A stretch of 64,000 bases of DNA from Acidobacteriota bacterium (GTDB lineage Bacteria > Acidobacteriota > Blastocatellia > Chloracidobacteriales > JADJPF01), in the NCBI GenBank assembly GCA_016213785.1, contig JACQZQ010000020.1:1-64000 (forward strand), written 5' to 3'. The notes beneath the pieces are model-generated. The model had not been told where the DNA came from. It was given only the letters and a program-made list of their open reading frames with translations, and did no database searches. Both the position numbers and the translations under genes were made by a program. The stretch's first letter is position 1; the number at the start of each line of letters is the position of its first letter. Of the stretch, positions 7,035 through 16,933 are shown piece after piece.

Positions 7035-10022
7035 TTAAAAAATAATATTTACTCCAAATTGGAGTTGACGAGAGGAAAATGCATTAAGGAAACGCTCTTT
7101 TGGAACTATAAAACGGCCATCTTTTTTTCTAGGTAGATTAAATCTACCTAATTTATCAGGTGGGAAAATACTGTTAAAGTTACTTATATTAACTTTATTA
7201 AATAAGTTAAGTGTATCAAGGGTTAGTTTAATTTTTACTTTTTCATTAAGCTTAAATAAACGAGTTAGTCTTAAATCAACGTTTGCAAATCCTGGGGTAA
7301 TGCCCGCATTTCTACTAATGCCTAATGGTCTATCTGAGGGTGGGAAATCTCCATTCATATCAAAGTCTGAGCCTACAATTAAGTTATAAGGTTTTCCAGA
7401 TTCTAGAGTTACTACTGTTGAGAGGCTAAAATCTCTTAACAAAGGATTAGTTTGTTTAGCAAAATCCCAGTTTCCTGATAAAACAAAACGGCTACGGACA
7501 TCTTGGATTGATAGGCTACGCTCTCTACCAGGGTTTAATGGATCTATGGGGTTTATAGCTCCAATTAAGGGAGAAAAATCAAGATAATTATCAATAGATT
7601 TTGAAAAAGTATAGTGCATTAATAGGCTAAAGTTTTTAGTAACTTGTCCACCTACTGATGCTGAAAGAGCATTGTAATAACTATCAGCAGCCCCTTCAAA
7701 ATAGACAGTTGAGCCTTTTGATGGGTCAGAACGACCTACTATTAAGCTCATTACAGGGTTATTAGGTATAGGGTTTATTACAGGGTTTATATCTCTTGAC
7801 CTTATTAATTTAATACCTCGAATAAAATTATAATCAATGGCAAGTTTAAGGCTTTTACTAATTTTGTAATTAAAGCCTGCATTTATTTGTTGAGTATAGC
7901 TAGCTCTAATATTAGGCTGTACATCTGGGACTACGCTAAGTTGTTTGATTAATGGGATATTAGGGGGAACTGCTTCTATAGATGAGAAATTTCTACTAGG
8001 TTGCATAAAAGCTTGAACTGAAAAGGGAAAAAGGAAAAAGAAATTAGGTGTAGTATTAACTGGGAGTGTAAATTCTATCCCAAAAGGAAAAAGACCAAAA
8101 AATAAGCCATATGAGGAATGTAGTTGTAAGTTTCTATTAAAGTTAGGGCTATAAGTTATGTTTATACGAGGGCTAAAATTTCCATTATTATTAGGGAGAT
8201 TTGCAGATCTTTCTAAATCATAACGTAGACCTAAGTTTAATAATAATTCAGGCTTTAATTTAATATTATCTTGGAAAAAAAAGGAAAATAATTTAGGTCT
8301 TATTGTTGGTATATTTGGAGGTGGAAAGCCTTGTTGAAAGAATAATGGAAAGGGTTGACTAGCTAAATCTATTAAGGGAAATCCAGCTATTGTATTACTA
8401 AAAATAGAGGCAAGTTGAGTTAAAAAGGACTTTTGTGCGGGGGTTCTTAAAAAAGGATCAAAGGCTTGTAGTCCGCTAAAGGCTGTTAAAGAAGGTTGTC
8501 CTAGATTTGGTGCAAAGTCTATTGGTGCAAAAATGGCTATCCCTGATTCGGTTACAGTAAAACGTTTTTTGATATTTAGGGAGAGAAAATCAAAGCCAAA
8601 TTTGATTTGGTGATTACCTATAAGTAAACTACTGTTATTAATCAGCTGGTAGGTTATATCTTTAGAGATTTCTGGCAGAGCAATAGCACGTCCAAAGCTT
8701 ACTAAACCTTCTGGTGCTACGATTTGTACTTGTGGCCCAGGAGCTAGAGCTTCTATATTAAAATTAAGTCTACTAAATAAGAAACGGGTTTCATTGATAA
8801 AAGAGCTTGTAGTATTGCTATAAACATTATTAATTGCAAAAACATTTTCTGTTGCTTCTCGTCTACCTGCTGAAGTATCGGCTTTAAGCCCACCAAATGG
8901 CTCAAAATCTCCAACATAATTACCAGCAAAGTTATATCTTAGAGTAAATGCATCTTTAGGGGTTAAATAATAATCTAGCCTGACTAAAGCAGACGATATT
9001 GCATTAGCAACAGGGATAGCGCCTTTAGTTATAGGAAAACCAATTCTACGAATAGAAGAAATAGTGCTATCAGAAATTCTAACTATATTATTTTGTTTTG
9101 ATGATAGTCGTTCAAAGGAGCTAAAGAAAAAAACTTTGTTTATTTTAATTGGGCCTGAAAGAGTGGCACCAAACTGATATTGCTTAAAATCGGGTTTTAA
9201 ACTTAAAAAAGCATCTCTTGCACTAAGTTCATCATTTCTAAGAAAGAAAAAATTAGAACCATGAAAACTATTAGAACCTCTTTTAGTAATAATATTAACT
9301 ATTCCACCTAAGGCACGACCAAACTCTGAGCTATAGCCATCAGAAAGTATTTGGTATTCTTGAACAGCTTCTTGACTAAATGTTGTGCGTAAAGAACCTG
9401 CTGATAGAAAGTTATTATTTAATCCATCAATACTTATATTATTTTGTCTAGCTGTTTGTCCATTAAATGAAAGCCCTGATGTTGCAATAGCTCCTTGAGC
9501 CGGAAGCCTATCAGGTGTTACACGAGCCGCTGTAAGAGAAAAATCTAAAAAACTCCTTTTATTAACAGGAAGATTTTGAATTTCTTCCTCTCTAATATTT
9601 GTACTGCCTGGAGCTTGATCTTGGTTATTTTCATTATCTCTAACTTCTATGATTTCCTCAGGTGATGAATCAACTTGTAAGACTGTATGATTAATAGATA
9701 TTACTCCAAGTAAAACGCGAGTCTTAAAAGTTTCTGTCTTAAAACCGTTAGCCTCTACAGTAATTTCATAATTTGATGGGCGTAGTTGAAGTAATTGATA
9801 TGAGCCATTTTTTTGTGAAAGAATATTGCGAGCTAAATCTATTTGTAAGTCTTTGATTTTAATCTGTGCTCCAACAATGACTGCTCCTTGAGCATCTTTA
9901 ACAGTTCCAAAAATCGACCCAGTTGAGCTATTTTCTTGTGCATAGGTTGTCAAAGAAAATAATTGTGTTAGAAAAAGTAAAGAAAAAATCAAATTATAAT
10001 TAGATATATTGTTTAAGCTCAT
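7035..10022 (-). CDS. TonB-dependent receptor, Oar-like, with carboxypeptidase-regulatory domain
   Basis: This 995-residue outer-membrane protein has a signal peptide ending near TTYAQ (residue 29). A carboxypeptidase-regulatory-like domain follows (GSIFGTVKDAQGAVIVGA onward, about 34-120), then a plug domain (about 130-260, including EFGRALGGIVNIITKRGSN) and a long beta-barrel ending in the aromatic residue F, typical of outer-membrane proteins. It closely resembles the 45882-48914 product in the plug (SGLSFNGQ and FSQ/QEYQ blocks), so the two are paralogues. Family members import or bind large substrates; the ligand is unknown. No clear Shine-Dalgarno precedes the ATG. It appears monocistronic. 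Confidence 0.92.
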   Translation of the reverse strand: MSLNNISNYNLIFSLLFLTQLFSLTTYAQENSSTGSIFGTVKDAQGAVIVGAQIKIKDLQIDLARNILSQKNGSYQLLQLRPSNYEITVEANGFKTETFKTRVLLGVISINHTVLQVDSSPEEIIEVRDNENNQDQAPGSTNIREEEIQNLPVNKRSFLDFSLTAARVTPDRLPAQGAIATSGLSFNGQTARQNNISIDGLNNNFLSAGSLRTTFSQEAVQEYQILSDGYSSEFGRALGGIVNIITKRGSNSFHGSNFFFLRNDELSARDAFLSLKPDFKQYQFGATLSGPIKINKVFFFSSFERLSSKQNNIVRISDSTISSIRRIGFPITKGAIPVANAISSALVRLDYYLTPKDAFTLRYNFAGNYVGDFEPFGGLKADTSAGRREATENVFAINNVYSNTTSSFINETRFLFSRLNFNIEALAPGPQVQIVAPEGLVSFGRAIALPEISKDITYQLINNSSLLIGNHQIKFGFDFLSLNIKKRFTVTESGIAIFAPIDFAPNLGQPSLTAFSGLQAFDPFLRTPAQKSFLTQLASIFSNTIAGFPLIDLASQPFPLFFQQGFPPPNIPTIRPKLFSFFFQDNIKLKPELLLNLGLRYDLERSANLPNNNGNFSPRINITYSPNFNRNLQLHSSYGLFFGLFPFGIEFTLPVNTTPNFFFLFPFSVQAFMQPSRNFSSIEAVPPNIPLIKQLSVVPDVQPNIRASYTQQINAGFNYKISKSLKLAIDYNFIRGIKLIRSRDINPVINPIPNNPVMSLIVGRSDPSKGSTVYFEGAADSYYNALSASVGGQVTKNFSLLMHYTFSKSIDNYLDFSPLIGAINPIDPLNPGRERSLSIQDVRSRFVLSGNWDFAKQTNPLLRDFSLSTVVTLESGKPYNLIVGSDFDMNGDFPPSDRPLGISRNAGITPGFANVDLRLTRLFKLNEKVKIKLTLDTLNLFNKVNISNFNSIFPPDKLGRFNLPRKKDGRFIVPKERFLNAFSSRQLQFGVNIIF

Positions 10023-10248
10023 ATTGTGTAAACTCTGTATTAGTAAGGTTTAGAAGGAAAACAGATTTACAAAAATCTTTCTAGATTATTTAGAAATTCT
10101 GCCTTAAAATTTTTTCTGAAGATTTGTCAATAATACACTATTTTATAAATCAAACCCTAGTGTTTTTATAAAGCTAAGTATTAGGATTAACATAAGTTAT
10201 TAGCACTAGCTAGATATTAATTAAAGATTTTATAGTAATTACAGAGAA
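10023..10248. other. intergenic, nothing recognised
   Basis: AT-rich spacer between the leftward phosphoesterase gene and the receptor gene. No hairpin or gene remnant was seen. Confidence 0.3.
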
Positions 10249-11049
10249 TTAATTTTTTTGCCAAAATAGCCCTTTTCTTATGTAATTACTAGTGCTGTTT
10301 TCTCTAAAATCCTTACCGTTCCAACATCTAACCATAATAGAAATAGAGTTTTGTTCAAGAGTTATTAAATTATAAGTGTTAGTTTCACCTCTGTAGCGAG
10401 TTGAAACGGCTGTGCCTGCTTGAGCAACAATAATAGATTTAAGGATTGGGTGGTGGGTTCGAGCATCATCTTGATAACCTACGTGTAAATGACCAGCTAG
10501 GATTAAATCTACTCCTACAGACTCTAAAGTTTGTAAAGCTAAAGGAGCACGTTTAATAACAGTTTGGAGTCTTTTTCCTGGTTGAGGAAGAAATTGGTGA
10601 TGAGTTACTATAATCTTAAAAACGCTCTCAGGGATTTCTTGTAGTTTTTGTGATAGGTTTAAGATTTGTTTATTAGAAAGAGAGCCGTTTTTCCAAGTAA
10701 GAGAACGGGCTGTATTTGCTCCTAGAACAGCTATTTCACTGTCTTGATAAGTAGGCGCTAGGTCGTCTGTAATATATTGACAATAGCGTTCCAAAGGACG
10801 TGATAGTCTATGTAGTAAATTATAAAGTGGAATATCATGGTTTCCTGGAACTACTAAATAACCTACTGGTAAACGTTCAAGAAAAGCTCGGGCTGCAATA
10901 AATTCTGATGTTCGTGCTCGTTGAGTTAGATCTCCGCTAACTACGATTAAAGAAAGAGGAAAGCTTGATAAATCAGCAAGTAAAGCTTCTACTACTTTTT
11001 TATCTTCATGTCCAAAATGTAAATCAGAAATATGTGCAATGACTCTCAT
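10249..11049 (-). CDS. calcineurin-like metallophosphoesterase (CpdA/Icc-like)
   Basis: The 266-residue product has the full set of metallophosphoesterase motifs in order: ISDLHFG at the N-terminus, VVSGDLTQ near 40, VPGNHD near 70, VTHHQF near 148 and LAGHLHVGY near 185. These supply the two-metal site. Overall it resembles the cyclic-nucleotide phosphodiesterase/Icc group, but the substrate cannot be read from sequence. It is the last gene of the leftward operon, 16 bp after the lipid-kinase stop, and probably relies on coupled translation because no Shine-Dalgarno is visible. Confidence 0.9.
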   Translation of the reverse strand: MRVIAHISDLHFGHEDKKVVEALLADLSSFPLSLIVVSGDLTQRARTSEFIAARAFLERLPVGYLVVPGNHDIPLYNLLHRLSRPLERYCQYITDDLAPTYQDSEIAVLGANTARSLTWKNGSLSNKQILNLSQKLQEIPESVFKIIVTHHQFLPQPGKRLQTVIKRAPLALQTLESVGVDLILAGHLHVGYQDDARTHHPILKSIIVAQAGTAVSTRYRGETNTYNLITLEQNSISIMVRCWNGKDFRENSTSNYIRKGLFWQKN

Positions 11050-11065
11050 AAAACTAAATAGTTAA

Positions 11066-11965
11066 CTAATTAGGTTTTGGCACAACTACTTTAAGAGCAC
11101 TAGGAATAATACGATAATGTAGAGGAGGTTTTAAGCGTTGTACTTCACCATCTAGGGCAACTCTAAGCCGTCTTTTTTTTGTTTCAATCCAAATTTCTTT
11201 AGCTGATTCAATTCTAAAATCTTTAGCCTGATTTAATCGCCCAAGTAAAGCTTGTAGGGATAATTGTATCACTCCAAACCTACCAACACGATTTGCTAAA
11301 TATAAACATAACTGGCCTTTATCTAAGTATTCACGAGTTCCAAGATTAAGTAAATTCATCTGGTAATGATTATTAGCAACAAAAACAAAAGGAGAACTAG
11401 ATTTAATAATTTTCTCGTCTATTTCTAAAGAAACTTGAAGCATTGGAAATCTAAATATTGTAGAAAAAACAGCTAAAAGCATTGCTGACCATTTTCCTAA
11501 GCCAAGTTTTTCTCTTTGAGCATCGCGCTTTTGTACTAATTGAGGATATAGCCCTATAGAAGAATTATTAATAAAAGTTAAATTGTTTACCTGTGCAATA
11601 TCGCAGCTAGTAACATGGTTTTGACTTATTGTTTTTATAGCTTCTTCTAAATTTTGCGGTATTTTAAGGTCTTTAGCAAAATGGTTAAGTGTTCCTAAAG
11701 GCAAGACTCCAAGCGCTATATTTTTATTTACTAAAGTTGATGCAACTGTGCTGATTGTCCCATCACCGCCGCCTGCAACTACTATATCAGCATTACTAAT
11801 TGAAGCTTGTTGTGCACTTTCTAAAATCTTATGACCTTTTACTAGTAGAATTTCAGCATCTATATTGGCTGAGCGAAATAGCTCAGCTAAATAGTTTATT
11901 TGATTGTCTTTAGGCAGTGTAGCAAATGATCCACCACCACTATTAATAATAACAATTGCTTTCAT
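11066..11965 (-). CDS. diacylglycerol kinase-family lipid kinase
   Basis: The 299-residue product carries a DAGK catalytic domain: the N-terminal IINSGGGS loop, the nucleotide motif VVAGGGDGTISTVAS near 65, and LPLGTLNHFAKDL near 95. The C-terminal half has the YegS/DgkB-type beta-sandwich ending (VALDGE). The start is placed at the ATG whose A is the last base of the upstream gene's TGA (TGATG). A longer reading from an upstream TTG is less likely. It phosphorylates a membrane or soluble lipid at the cytoplasmic face; which lipid is unknown. Coupling with the ChaN-like gene suggests equal-amount synthesis. Confidence 0.9.
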   Translation of the reverse strand: MKAIVIINSGGGSFATLPKDNQINYLAELFRSANIDAEILLVKGHKILESAQQASISNADIVVAGGGDGTISTVASTLVNKNIALGVLPLGTLNHFAKDLKIPQNLEEAIKTISQNHVTSCDIAQVNNLTFINNSSIGLYPQLVQKRDAQREKLGLGKWSAMLLAVFSTIFRFPMLQVSLEIDEKIIKSSSPFVFVANNHYQMNLLNLGTREYLDKGQLCLYLANRVGRFGVIQLSLQALLGRLNQAKDFRIESAKEIWIETKKRRLRVALDGEVQRLKPPLHYRIIPSALKVVVPKPN

Positions 11966-13989
11966 CACCAAATAAAATCTTTCGCAAAAGAACGTACAGA
12001 TTTATCAGAAAGAATATGAAATGAACGAATTTTTTGTAGCATTACAGGGGAAAGCTGCTTAAGAGAAATATAAAGAATACGTTTTCCATATCTGCCAGCT
12101 AGGACTTGAAAAAACGGCCTAGGCGGTTTAGGTGCAACATAGACTACAAATTTTTCTAAACTATAATCAAGGGCTGCAAATAAAAGTCTTTCAGCATGAT
12201 TTGTAGCTACTCTATAAACAGGATCATGAAAGACATCATAAAGCCTTCCTGGAGGCATAGACATCATAAAACCACCATAAATAGCTTTACGAATGCCTGA
12301 AGCAACATGTCTTTCATCTGGACTAGTTGCGTAGAAAGCCATATCTGATTCTTGCTCATGTTCGCCTAGCCAAGTCATTGTATAAGGATAATTACTTGTA
12401 TCTTCATCAAAAATTACCACTACAGAATCAACAGAACCTTTAATTAGTGCTGCTTCTTGAACATAAAGTTTTCCTGTGTGCCAGTTACGTATAGTTTCTT
12501 TCAGGTCAATACCATCAAGTAAGGATGTTTCAAAAGGCCTAACCCGTTTACGTTCTTCGCTAAGAATATGCTTTCCTTTGCTACGTAAATAATTACCATA
12601 GCCTTCTAAAATAATATCTTCAGGGGGATAAGAGCAAATGCTATTAGGGTCAAAACGTAGGTTTTTATCTTTTAGAGATTGTTTTTGTTTATCTTTGCGA
12701 GTTAAAAACCTTGGCACACCAGCACGGGGTTTAAGAGGTGTATAAGGATTCATACGTACTTTATTAATCAATGGAAAAATATCTTCAGCACGTAGTTCAA
12801 TAGTCTCTAATTCGCTATGACCTTCTTGTGAAGCGTAAAAAGTTCCTAATTCCCACATTCGATAACAAAAGTGAGAATTAATTGAGCCTCGACCAGCAAT
12901 TAAAAGCTCATAAAAATCTGGTAGTAAAGATTTTTTTACACTTGCATATTTACGAGCAAAAGAAATCAGCAAAAACATTTGTTGGGGGCTTAGGCGTTCT
13001 CCTATTTCTTGCTCATAAAAAGCCCTACACCAAAGTAAATAGCGGATTATTATTTCATTATGATCTAAATTAGTTACTCGATTTGCAACATCAATATGTG
13101 CACGAGGAGCTAGTTCTGGTAATTTTTCTTGAGCTTTACCTGAAATTACCTTAAAAACTGTTTTTGATGAATCTGCTGTATCAGAGGCTAAATTATCAAA
13201 AGTATCAAAGGCATTATTTATTGTAGTTGTTATAGGGTCTATAGAAAATGTCTTAGAATTATCTTCTAGTTTACTTATAGAAATATTTCTTTGTAGTTCA
13301 TAAACTGAGCTAAAGAAAGGGAATTGCCCCATTATTTCACCAAGCGAAAGCGGGCTAAGATGATAGAGTTTAGCTAAAGGGCGGTTTTCTTCTGGTCGAG
13401 GGATAGTCTTAGCTTTTAATTTTTCTTTTAAGCCAAATAGATGTTTTAATCCACATAAAACAAGTATTGGTCGTTTGGGATTTAGCTTTCCTGTCCAACT
13501 AAGTTTATGCTCTAGCTCTTTTAAGTGAAAGGCCATGGCTTGTTCTCTTTTTTCATCTTCTGGTAAATGAAGAAATGCTTTAGTTAAAGCCATTTCACAA
13601 TATTTTTTATGCCCAAGATACTTAAGTGCATAAGTGTCTGGCATTGGTTCATAAATTTCTGGATAATTAGTTATGCTTAAGTCAATACAACGAACTTCTA
13701 AATGATTTTGACGAGCAAGGCGGACAGCTTCTATAAAAGGGTCTACAGGCTCAAAACGAATAAAATTTTTAGTTGTATCTCCATAAAGAAGTATAGAAAT
13801 ACGAGGAAGACGATCAACTGCTTTTATTACTAAATCTTGAAGGGTAAAAGGGTATTCAACAGCTATTGCACAAGGGTTTAGCTCTTCAAAAGCTAAGCGA
13901 GCCGCTAAAGTAAATTCATAGGAATGATGAATTACTGGTAGCAGAATAAAGTGACCGCATTTTTCTAAATAAAGCTCTCTGTTTCTCAT
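11965..13989 (-). CDS. MoxR-associated protein with ChaN/TraB-like N-terminal domain
   Basis: The 674-residue product is not fully recognised. The N-terminus has a strand ending in a His pair (ILLPVIHHSYEFT), then AIAVEYP, and near residue 180 ILVLCGLKHLFG. This order of His-bearing strands resembles the ChaN/TraB superfamily and the DUF5682-type proteins that are often encoded beside MoxR ATPases. The middle is helical and the C-terminal 250 residues contain a well-ordered alpha/beta region (VVIFDEDTSNYPYTMTWLG, then NHAERLLFAALDYSLEKFVVYV). There is no signal peptide. It overlaps the MoxR gene by one base (TGATG) and the lipid kinase gene the same way, so the three are translationally coupled. 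Confidence 0.75.
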   Translation of the reverse strand: MRNRELYLEKCGHFILLPVIHHSYEFTLAARLAFEELNPCAIAVEYPFTLQDLVIKAVDRLPRISILLYGDTTKNFIRFEPVDPFIEAVRLARQNHLEVRCIDLSITNYPEIYEPMPDTYALKYLGHKKYCEMALTKAFLHLPEDEKREQAMAFHLKELEHKLSWTGKLNPKRPILVLCGLKHLFGLKEKLKAKTIPRPEENRPLAKLYHLSPLSLGEIMGQFPFFSSVYELQRNISISKLEDNSKTFSIDPITTTINNAFDTFDNLASDTADSSKTVFKVISGKAQEKLPELAPRAHIDVANRVTNLDHNEIIIRYLLWCRAFYEQEIGERLSPQQMFLLISFARKYASVKKSLLPDFYELLIAGRGSINSHFCYRMWELGTFYASQEGHSELETIELRAEDIFPLINKVRMNPYTPLKPRAGVPRFLTRKDKQKQSLKDKNLRFDPNSICSYPPEDIILEGYGNYLRSKGKHILSEERKRVRPFETSLLDGIDLKETIRNWHTGKLYVQEAALIKGSVDSVVVIFDEDTSNYPYTMTWLGEHEQESDMAFYATSPDERHVASGIRKAIYGGFMMSMPPGRLYDVFHDPVYRVATNHAERLLFAALDYSLEKFVVYVAPKPPRPFFQVLAGRYGKRILYISLKQLSPVMLQKIRSFHILSDKSVRSFAKDFIW

Positions 13990-14840
13990 CAGTCAGCATA
14001 GCGTAAGGCTGTTTCACCTAAGACTTTAACCATAGCTTCATACATTAACTTACGGTAATCGGTTGGCCCGTAACTAAGGCGTTTAGCTACATAACGAGCA
14101 ATATTAATACCATCTCTTACTGTATAAGGTTCATCAGCTAAATGACAGCGAGATAAGAAATTAGCTACATAGGTCAAAATTTTATCATCAACAAAAGGTA
14201 AGTTTTCTCTTAAGATAGCTAATTCTTCATCAAGTTCTGGAAAATCTAGATAAATTTGTGGTTGGAGTCGAGAGTTTATATATTCAGGAATTTCAAAAGT
14301 ACTAGCATCATCATTCATTGTTGCAACAATACGAAAATCAGGATGAGCTTTAACTTTTACTCCTGCAACAATTGATTCAATGTAGCGGCGAGTATCAAGT
14401 AGTGGTGCAAGAGAAGCCCAAGATTTTTCTGACATTCTATTGCCTTCATCAAGAATTGCAATTGCTCCAGTAATCATTGCTGTAACAATTGAGCTTGCAA
14501 CATATTGAATTTTTCCATTTTCTGCTACTACTGGGGTAATAAGTAAATCTTCTGGGCGTGTATCCATTGTAGCTTGGAAAATATAGACATCTTTATTTAG
14601 TTCTTTTGCTGCGCCATAAGCTAATGTAGTTTTCCCTACGCCAGGTTTTCCTATTAACCTAGGTGAGAGTGCAATATCTCGTTCATCAATAAGGTGCCAA
14701 CATGCGTGTAGTTGTAAGATTAGTTCTCTTTGGCCTATCCAGCGCAAAGGAAGTTCATCGGGGTGAGCTAGATGGATTGAAACTCCGTCTATTTGGACAC
14801 TACGACGCTCTTTAGAAGTCTTGTCCAAATTAGATTTCAT
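13989..14840 (-). CDS. MoxR-family AAA+ ATPase
   Basis: The 283-residue AAA+ protein has Walker A GKPGVGKTT near residue 60, Walker B AIAILDEGNRM near 130, and sensor-1 IVATMND near 175. A MoxR-type C-terminal helical lid follows (YTVRDGINIARYVAKRL). It is about the usual MoxR length. The start is moved to the ATG preceded by GGAG nine bases upstream; a TTG 15 bases further upstream would place that Shine-Dalgarno inside the gene. MoxR ATPases usually work with a VWA protein as chaperone pairs, but no VWA gene is in this operon. The stop codon overlaps the next start. Confidence 0.92.
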   Translation of the reverse strand: MKSNLDKTSKERRSVQIDGVSIHLAHPDELPLRWIGQRELILQLHACWHLIDERDIALSPRLIGKPGVGKTTLAYGAAKELNKDVYIFQATMDTRPEDLLITPVVAENGKIQYVASSIVTAMITGAIAILDEGNRMSEKSWASLAPLLDTRRYIESIVAGVKVKAHPDFRIVATMNDDASTFEIPEYINSRLQPQIYLDFPELDEELAILRENLPFVDDKILTYVANFLSRCHLADEPYTVRDGINIARYVAKRLSYGPTDYRKLMYEAMVKVLGETALRYAD

Positions 14841-14896
14841 GCTTAATTTCTCCAAATCAAATCAGTTTATAATAGTTAGAAGCTTTAGTAATTTTT

Positions 14897-16933
14897 TTAG
14901 GGTGCATCTTCAAGTTTTGAGTCTTTATCATTTTTCTTACGGTCTTCAGGGGTTGATTCTGCAAGGACACGAAATCCTACTTTTGGATCCTTAAAGTCAA
15001 CAGGACTCCAGCTACGAAAAGTTGTTGTAATGGCTTCTTTAGTTGATTTGAAATGACCGCCTCGAATAATCTTATTTCCCTTAAATTTATCTTCTACAGG
15101 AGCTTTTGAATTAGGGTATATTGAGTAGTCTGAGTATGTCCATTCTGCAACATTGCCAGCCATTGCAAAAATTCGAAAAGGGCTTTGATCTTGTTCTAAA
15201 GAAGCGCTAGTTACGGGTACAGCTTCACCTTTAACTTGAGAATCACCTGAAACAGTACGATTAGCTGCCCAAGTTTTTCCCCAAGGATAAGGTCTTTCAT
15301 CTGTTCCACGAGCAGCATATTCCCATTCTGCTTCATTAGGTAAGCGAGCTTTGCGGCCACCTAACTTTCCTGATAACCAGCTACAATAGGCATTTGCATC
15401 AATCCAAGTAACATTTACTACTGGTAGGTCGTCTGTTCCTGGAGGAAAACTCCCATCTTGCCAATCAGGAGGAGGAGCATATTTAGTCTCATCAATAAAT
15501 TTTTTATATTCTTTATTAGAGACTTCATAATTGCCTAACCAAAAATCATCTACTGCTATTGGGTTTACAGGTGTTTGATTTAACTCATCTTTAGATGCTG
15601 TTTCAGGGCTTTTTCCCATCTTAAAAGTATTACCCTTAATCCAAGTCATACGCTCAGGACTATCACTTGGAGGCGAACCATTTTTACTTCCACTACCTTT
15701 AATATAGAGATACCAATAAGCGCCTGCACCTCCCCCACCCAATAAAACTACTATAACTATTGCAACTGTAATTAATACCCCATAACCTTTTTTTTCTTTA
15801 GTGGACTCTACATAAGAAGGTTGCGGTTGATTAAGCTTAAGTGAGTGGCTTGTTTGGCGAGGAGTAGGTATAGGTCTAGGAGTATTAGTACTTGATATTA
15901 GGTTGCTGCTAGTAATAGGATTTTGGCCTGAGTTAGTAGATGCTGCTAGGCCGCTAGCAGAACTAGTAGTTGCTGAACGCCCACTAGCAGCCAAAGCCTT
16001 TTCTAGTTCATCAGAGAGTTCATCGGCTGTTTGTTGACGGTCATTAGGTCTTTTAGCCATAGCCTTCATTACAACAGTTTCAATTTCAAGAGGGATTTTA
16101 TTATTTACTTCTCTTACGGGACGGGGTAGGGCGTGGATATGCTTTAATGCAAGTGCCATAGATGATGCTGCTGTAAAGGGTAGAGCACCTGTGAGTAGCT
16201 GATAAAGACAAACGCCTAAACTATAAATATCAGCCCGTTTATCTAACTCTATACCTTGGGCTTGCTCAGGAGACATATATTGAGGTGTTCCTACTACAAG
16301 ACCAATTTCTGTTAAAGCTTGAGCATTTTTATCACCAGAAGAAACTTTAGCAATAGAAAAATCAAGTACTTTTACTTGTTCTGTAGGTTGGTTATAGTTA
16401 AGAACTATTACATTATCAGGTTTTAAGTCTCGGTGAATAACATCTTTAAGATGTGCTGCACTAACTGCTGCACATATTTGCTTAAATATTTTTACAGTTT
16501 TTTCAACAGGGATTATTTTTTCAGTTTCTAAAATTTTTTGCAAACTAGTACCATCTAGTAATTCCATCACAATAAAAACCGTTTGATCTTCTGTAACACC
16601 AAAATCCATTACTTGAATAGCATTTGGGTGATTAACTGCAAGTGCTGCACGGGCTTCACGGCGAAACCTTTCTACTGCTTTTGCGTCAGAGACCATACTT
16701 GCATGCAAAATCTTTATTGCCACATTTGTTTCCATCTTAGTATGTCTGCCACGATATACATTACCCATACCTCCTGCACCTATTCGGCTAACAATAAGGT
16801 ATTTTCCTTCTAATACTTTGCCAATAAAAGGGTCTGATTGATCTGGAGCTTCAATCAAAGGTGTGCCATCAGCGGGGCAAAAAGTACTATTATCAGGATA
16901 TGTGGCACTACATACTGGGCATTGTTTGCTCAT
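14897..16933 (-). CDS. membrane Ser/Thr protein kinase fused to FGE-sulfatase domain
   Basis: Domains in order: an N-terminal zinc ribbon (CPVC and CPADG, residues 5-25); a Hanks-type kinase, about 45-310 (glycine loop GAGGMGNVY, VAIKIL, HRDLKPDN, GTPQYMSPEQ); a Ser/Thr/Pro-rich linker; one membrane helix near 382-405; and an extracytoplasmic formylglycine-generating-enzyme-like domain, about 430-665 (WIKGNTFKMG, LPNEAEWEYAARG, GNVAEWTYSDY, RGGHF). The activation segment reads DFS rather than DFG. FGE-like domains fused to kinases usually serve as ligand-binding modules. AGGAG lies five bases before the ATG. It is the first gene of the operon, about 40 bp from moxR. Confidence 0.92.
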   Translation of the reverse strand: MSKQCPVCSATYPDNSTFCPADGTPLIEAPDQSDPFIGKVLEGKYLIVSRIGAGGMGNVYRGRHTKMETNVAIKILHASMVSDAKAVERFRREARAALAVNHPNAIQVMDFGVTEDQTVFIVMELLDGTSLQKILETEKIIPVEKTVKIFKQICAAVSAAHLKDVIHRDLKPDNVIVLNYNQPTEQVKVLDFSIAKVSSGDKNAQALTEIGLVVGTPQYMSPEQAQGIELDKRADIYSLGVCLYQLLTGALPFTAASSMALALKHIHALPRPVREVNNKIPLEIETVVMKAMAKRPNDRQQTADELSDELEKALAASGRSATTSSASGLAASTNSGQNPITSSNLISSTNTPRPIPTPRQTSHSLKLNQPQPSYVESTKEKKGYGVLITVAIVIVVLLGGGGAGAYWYLYIKGSGSKNGSPPSDSPERMTWIKGNTFKMGKSPETASKDELNQTPVNPIAVDDFWLGNYEVSNKEYKKFIDETKYAPPPDWQDGSFPPGTDDLPVVNVTWIDANAYCSWLSGKLGGRKARLPNEAEWEYAARGTDERPYPWGKTWAANRTVSGDSQVKGEAVPVTSASLEQDQSPFRIFAMAGNVAEWTYSDYSIYPNSKAPVEDKFKGNKIIRGGHFKSTKEAITTTFRSWSPVDFKDPKVGFRVLAESTPEDRKKNDKDSKLEDAP

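Noticed and set aside
4975-13989. VWA protein at 4975 as the missing partner of the MoxR ATPase
   Set aside because: It carries a signal peptide and would be outside the cytoplasm, is on the other strand and 9 kb away, so a MoxR-VWA pair is not supported.
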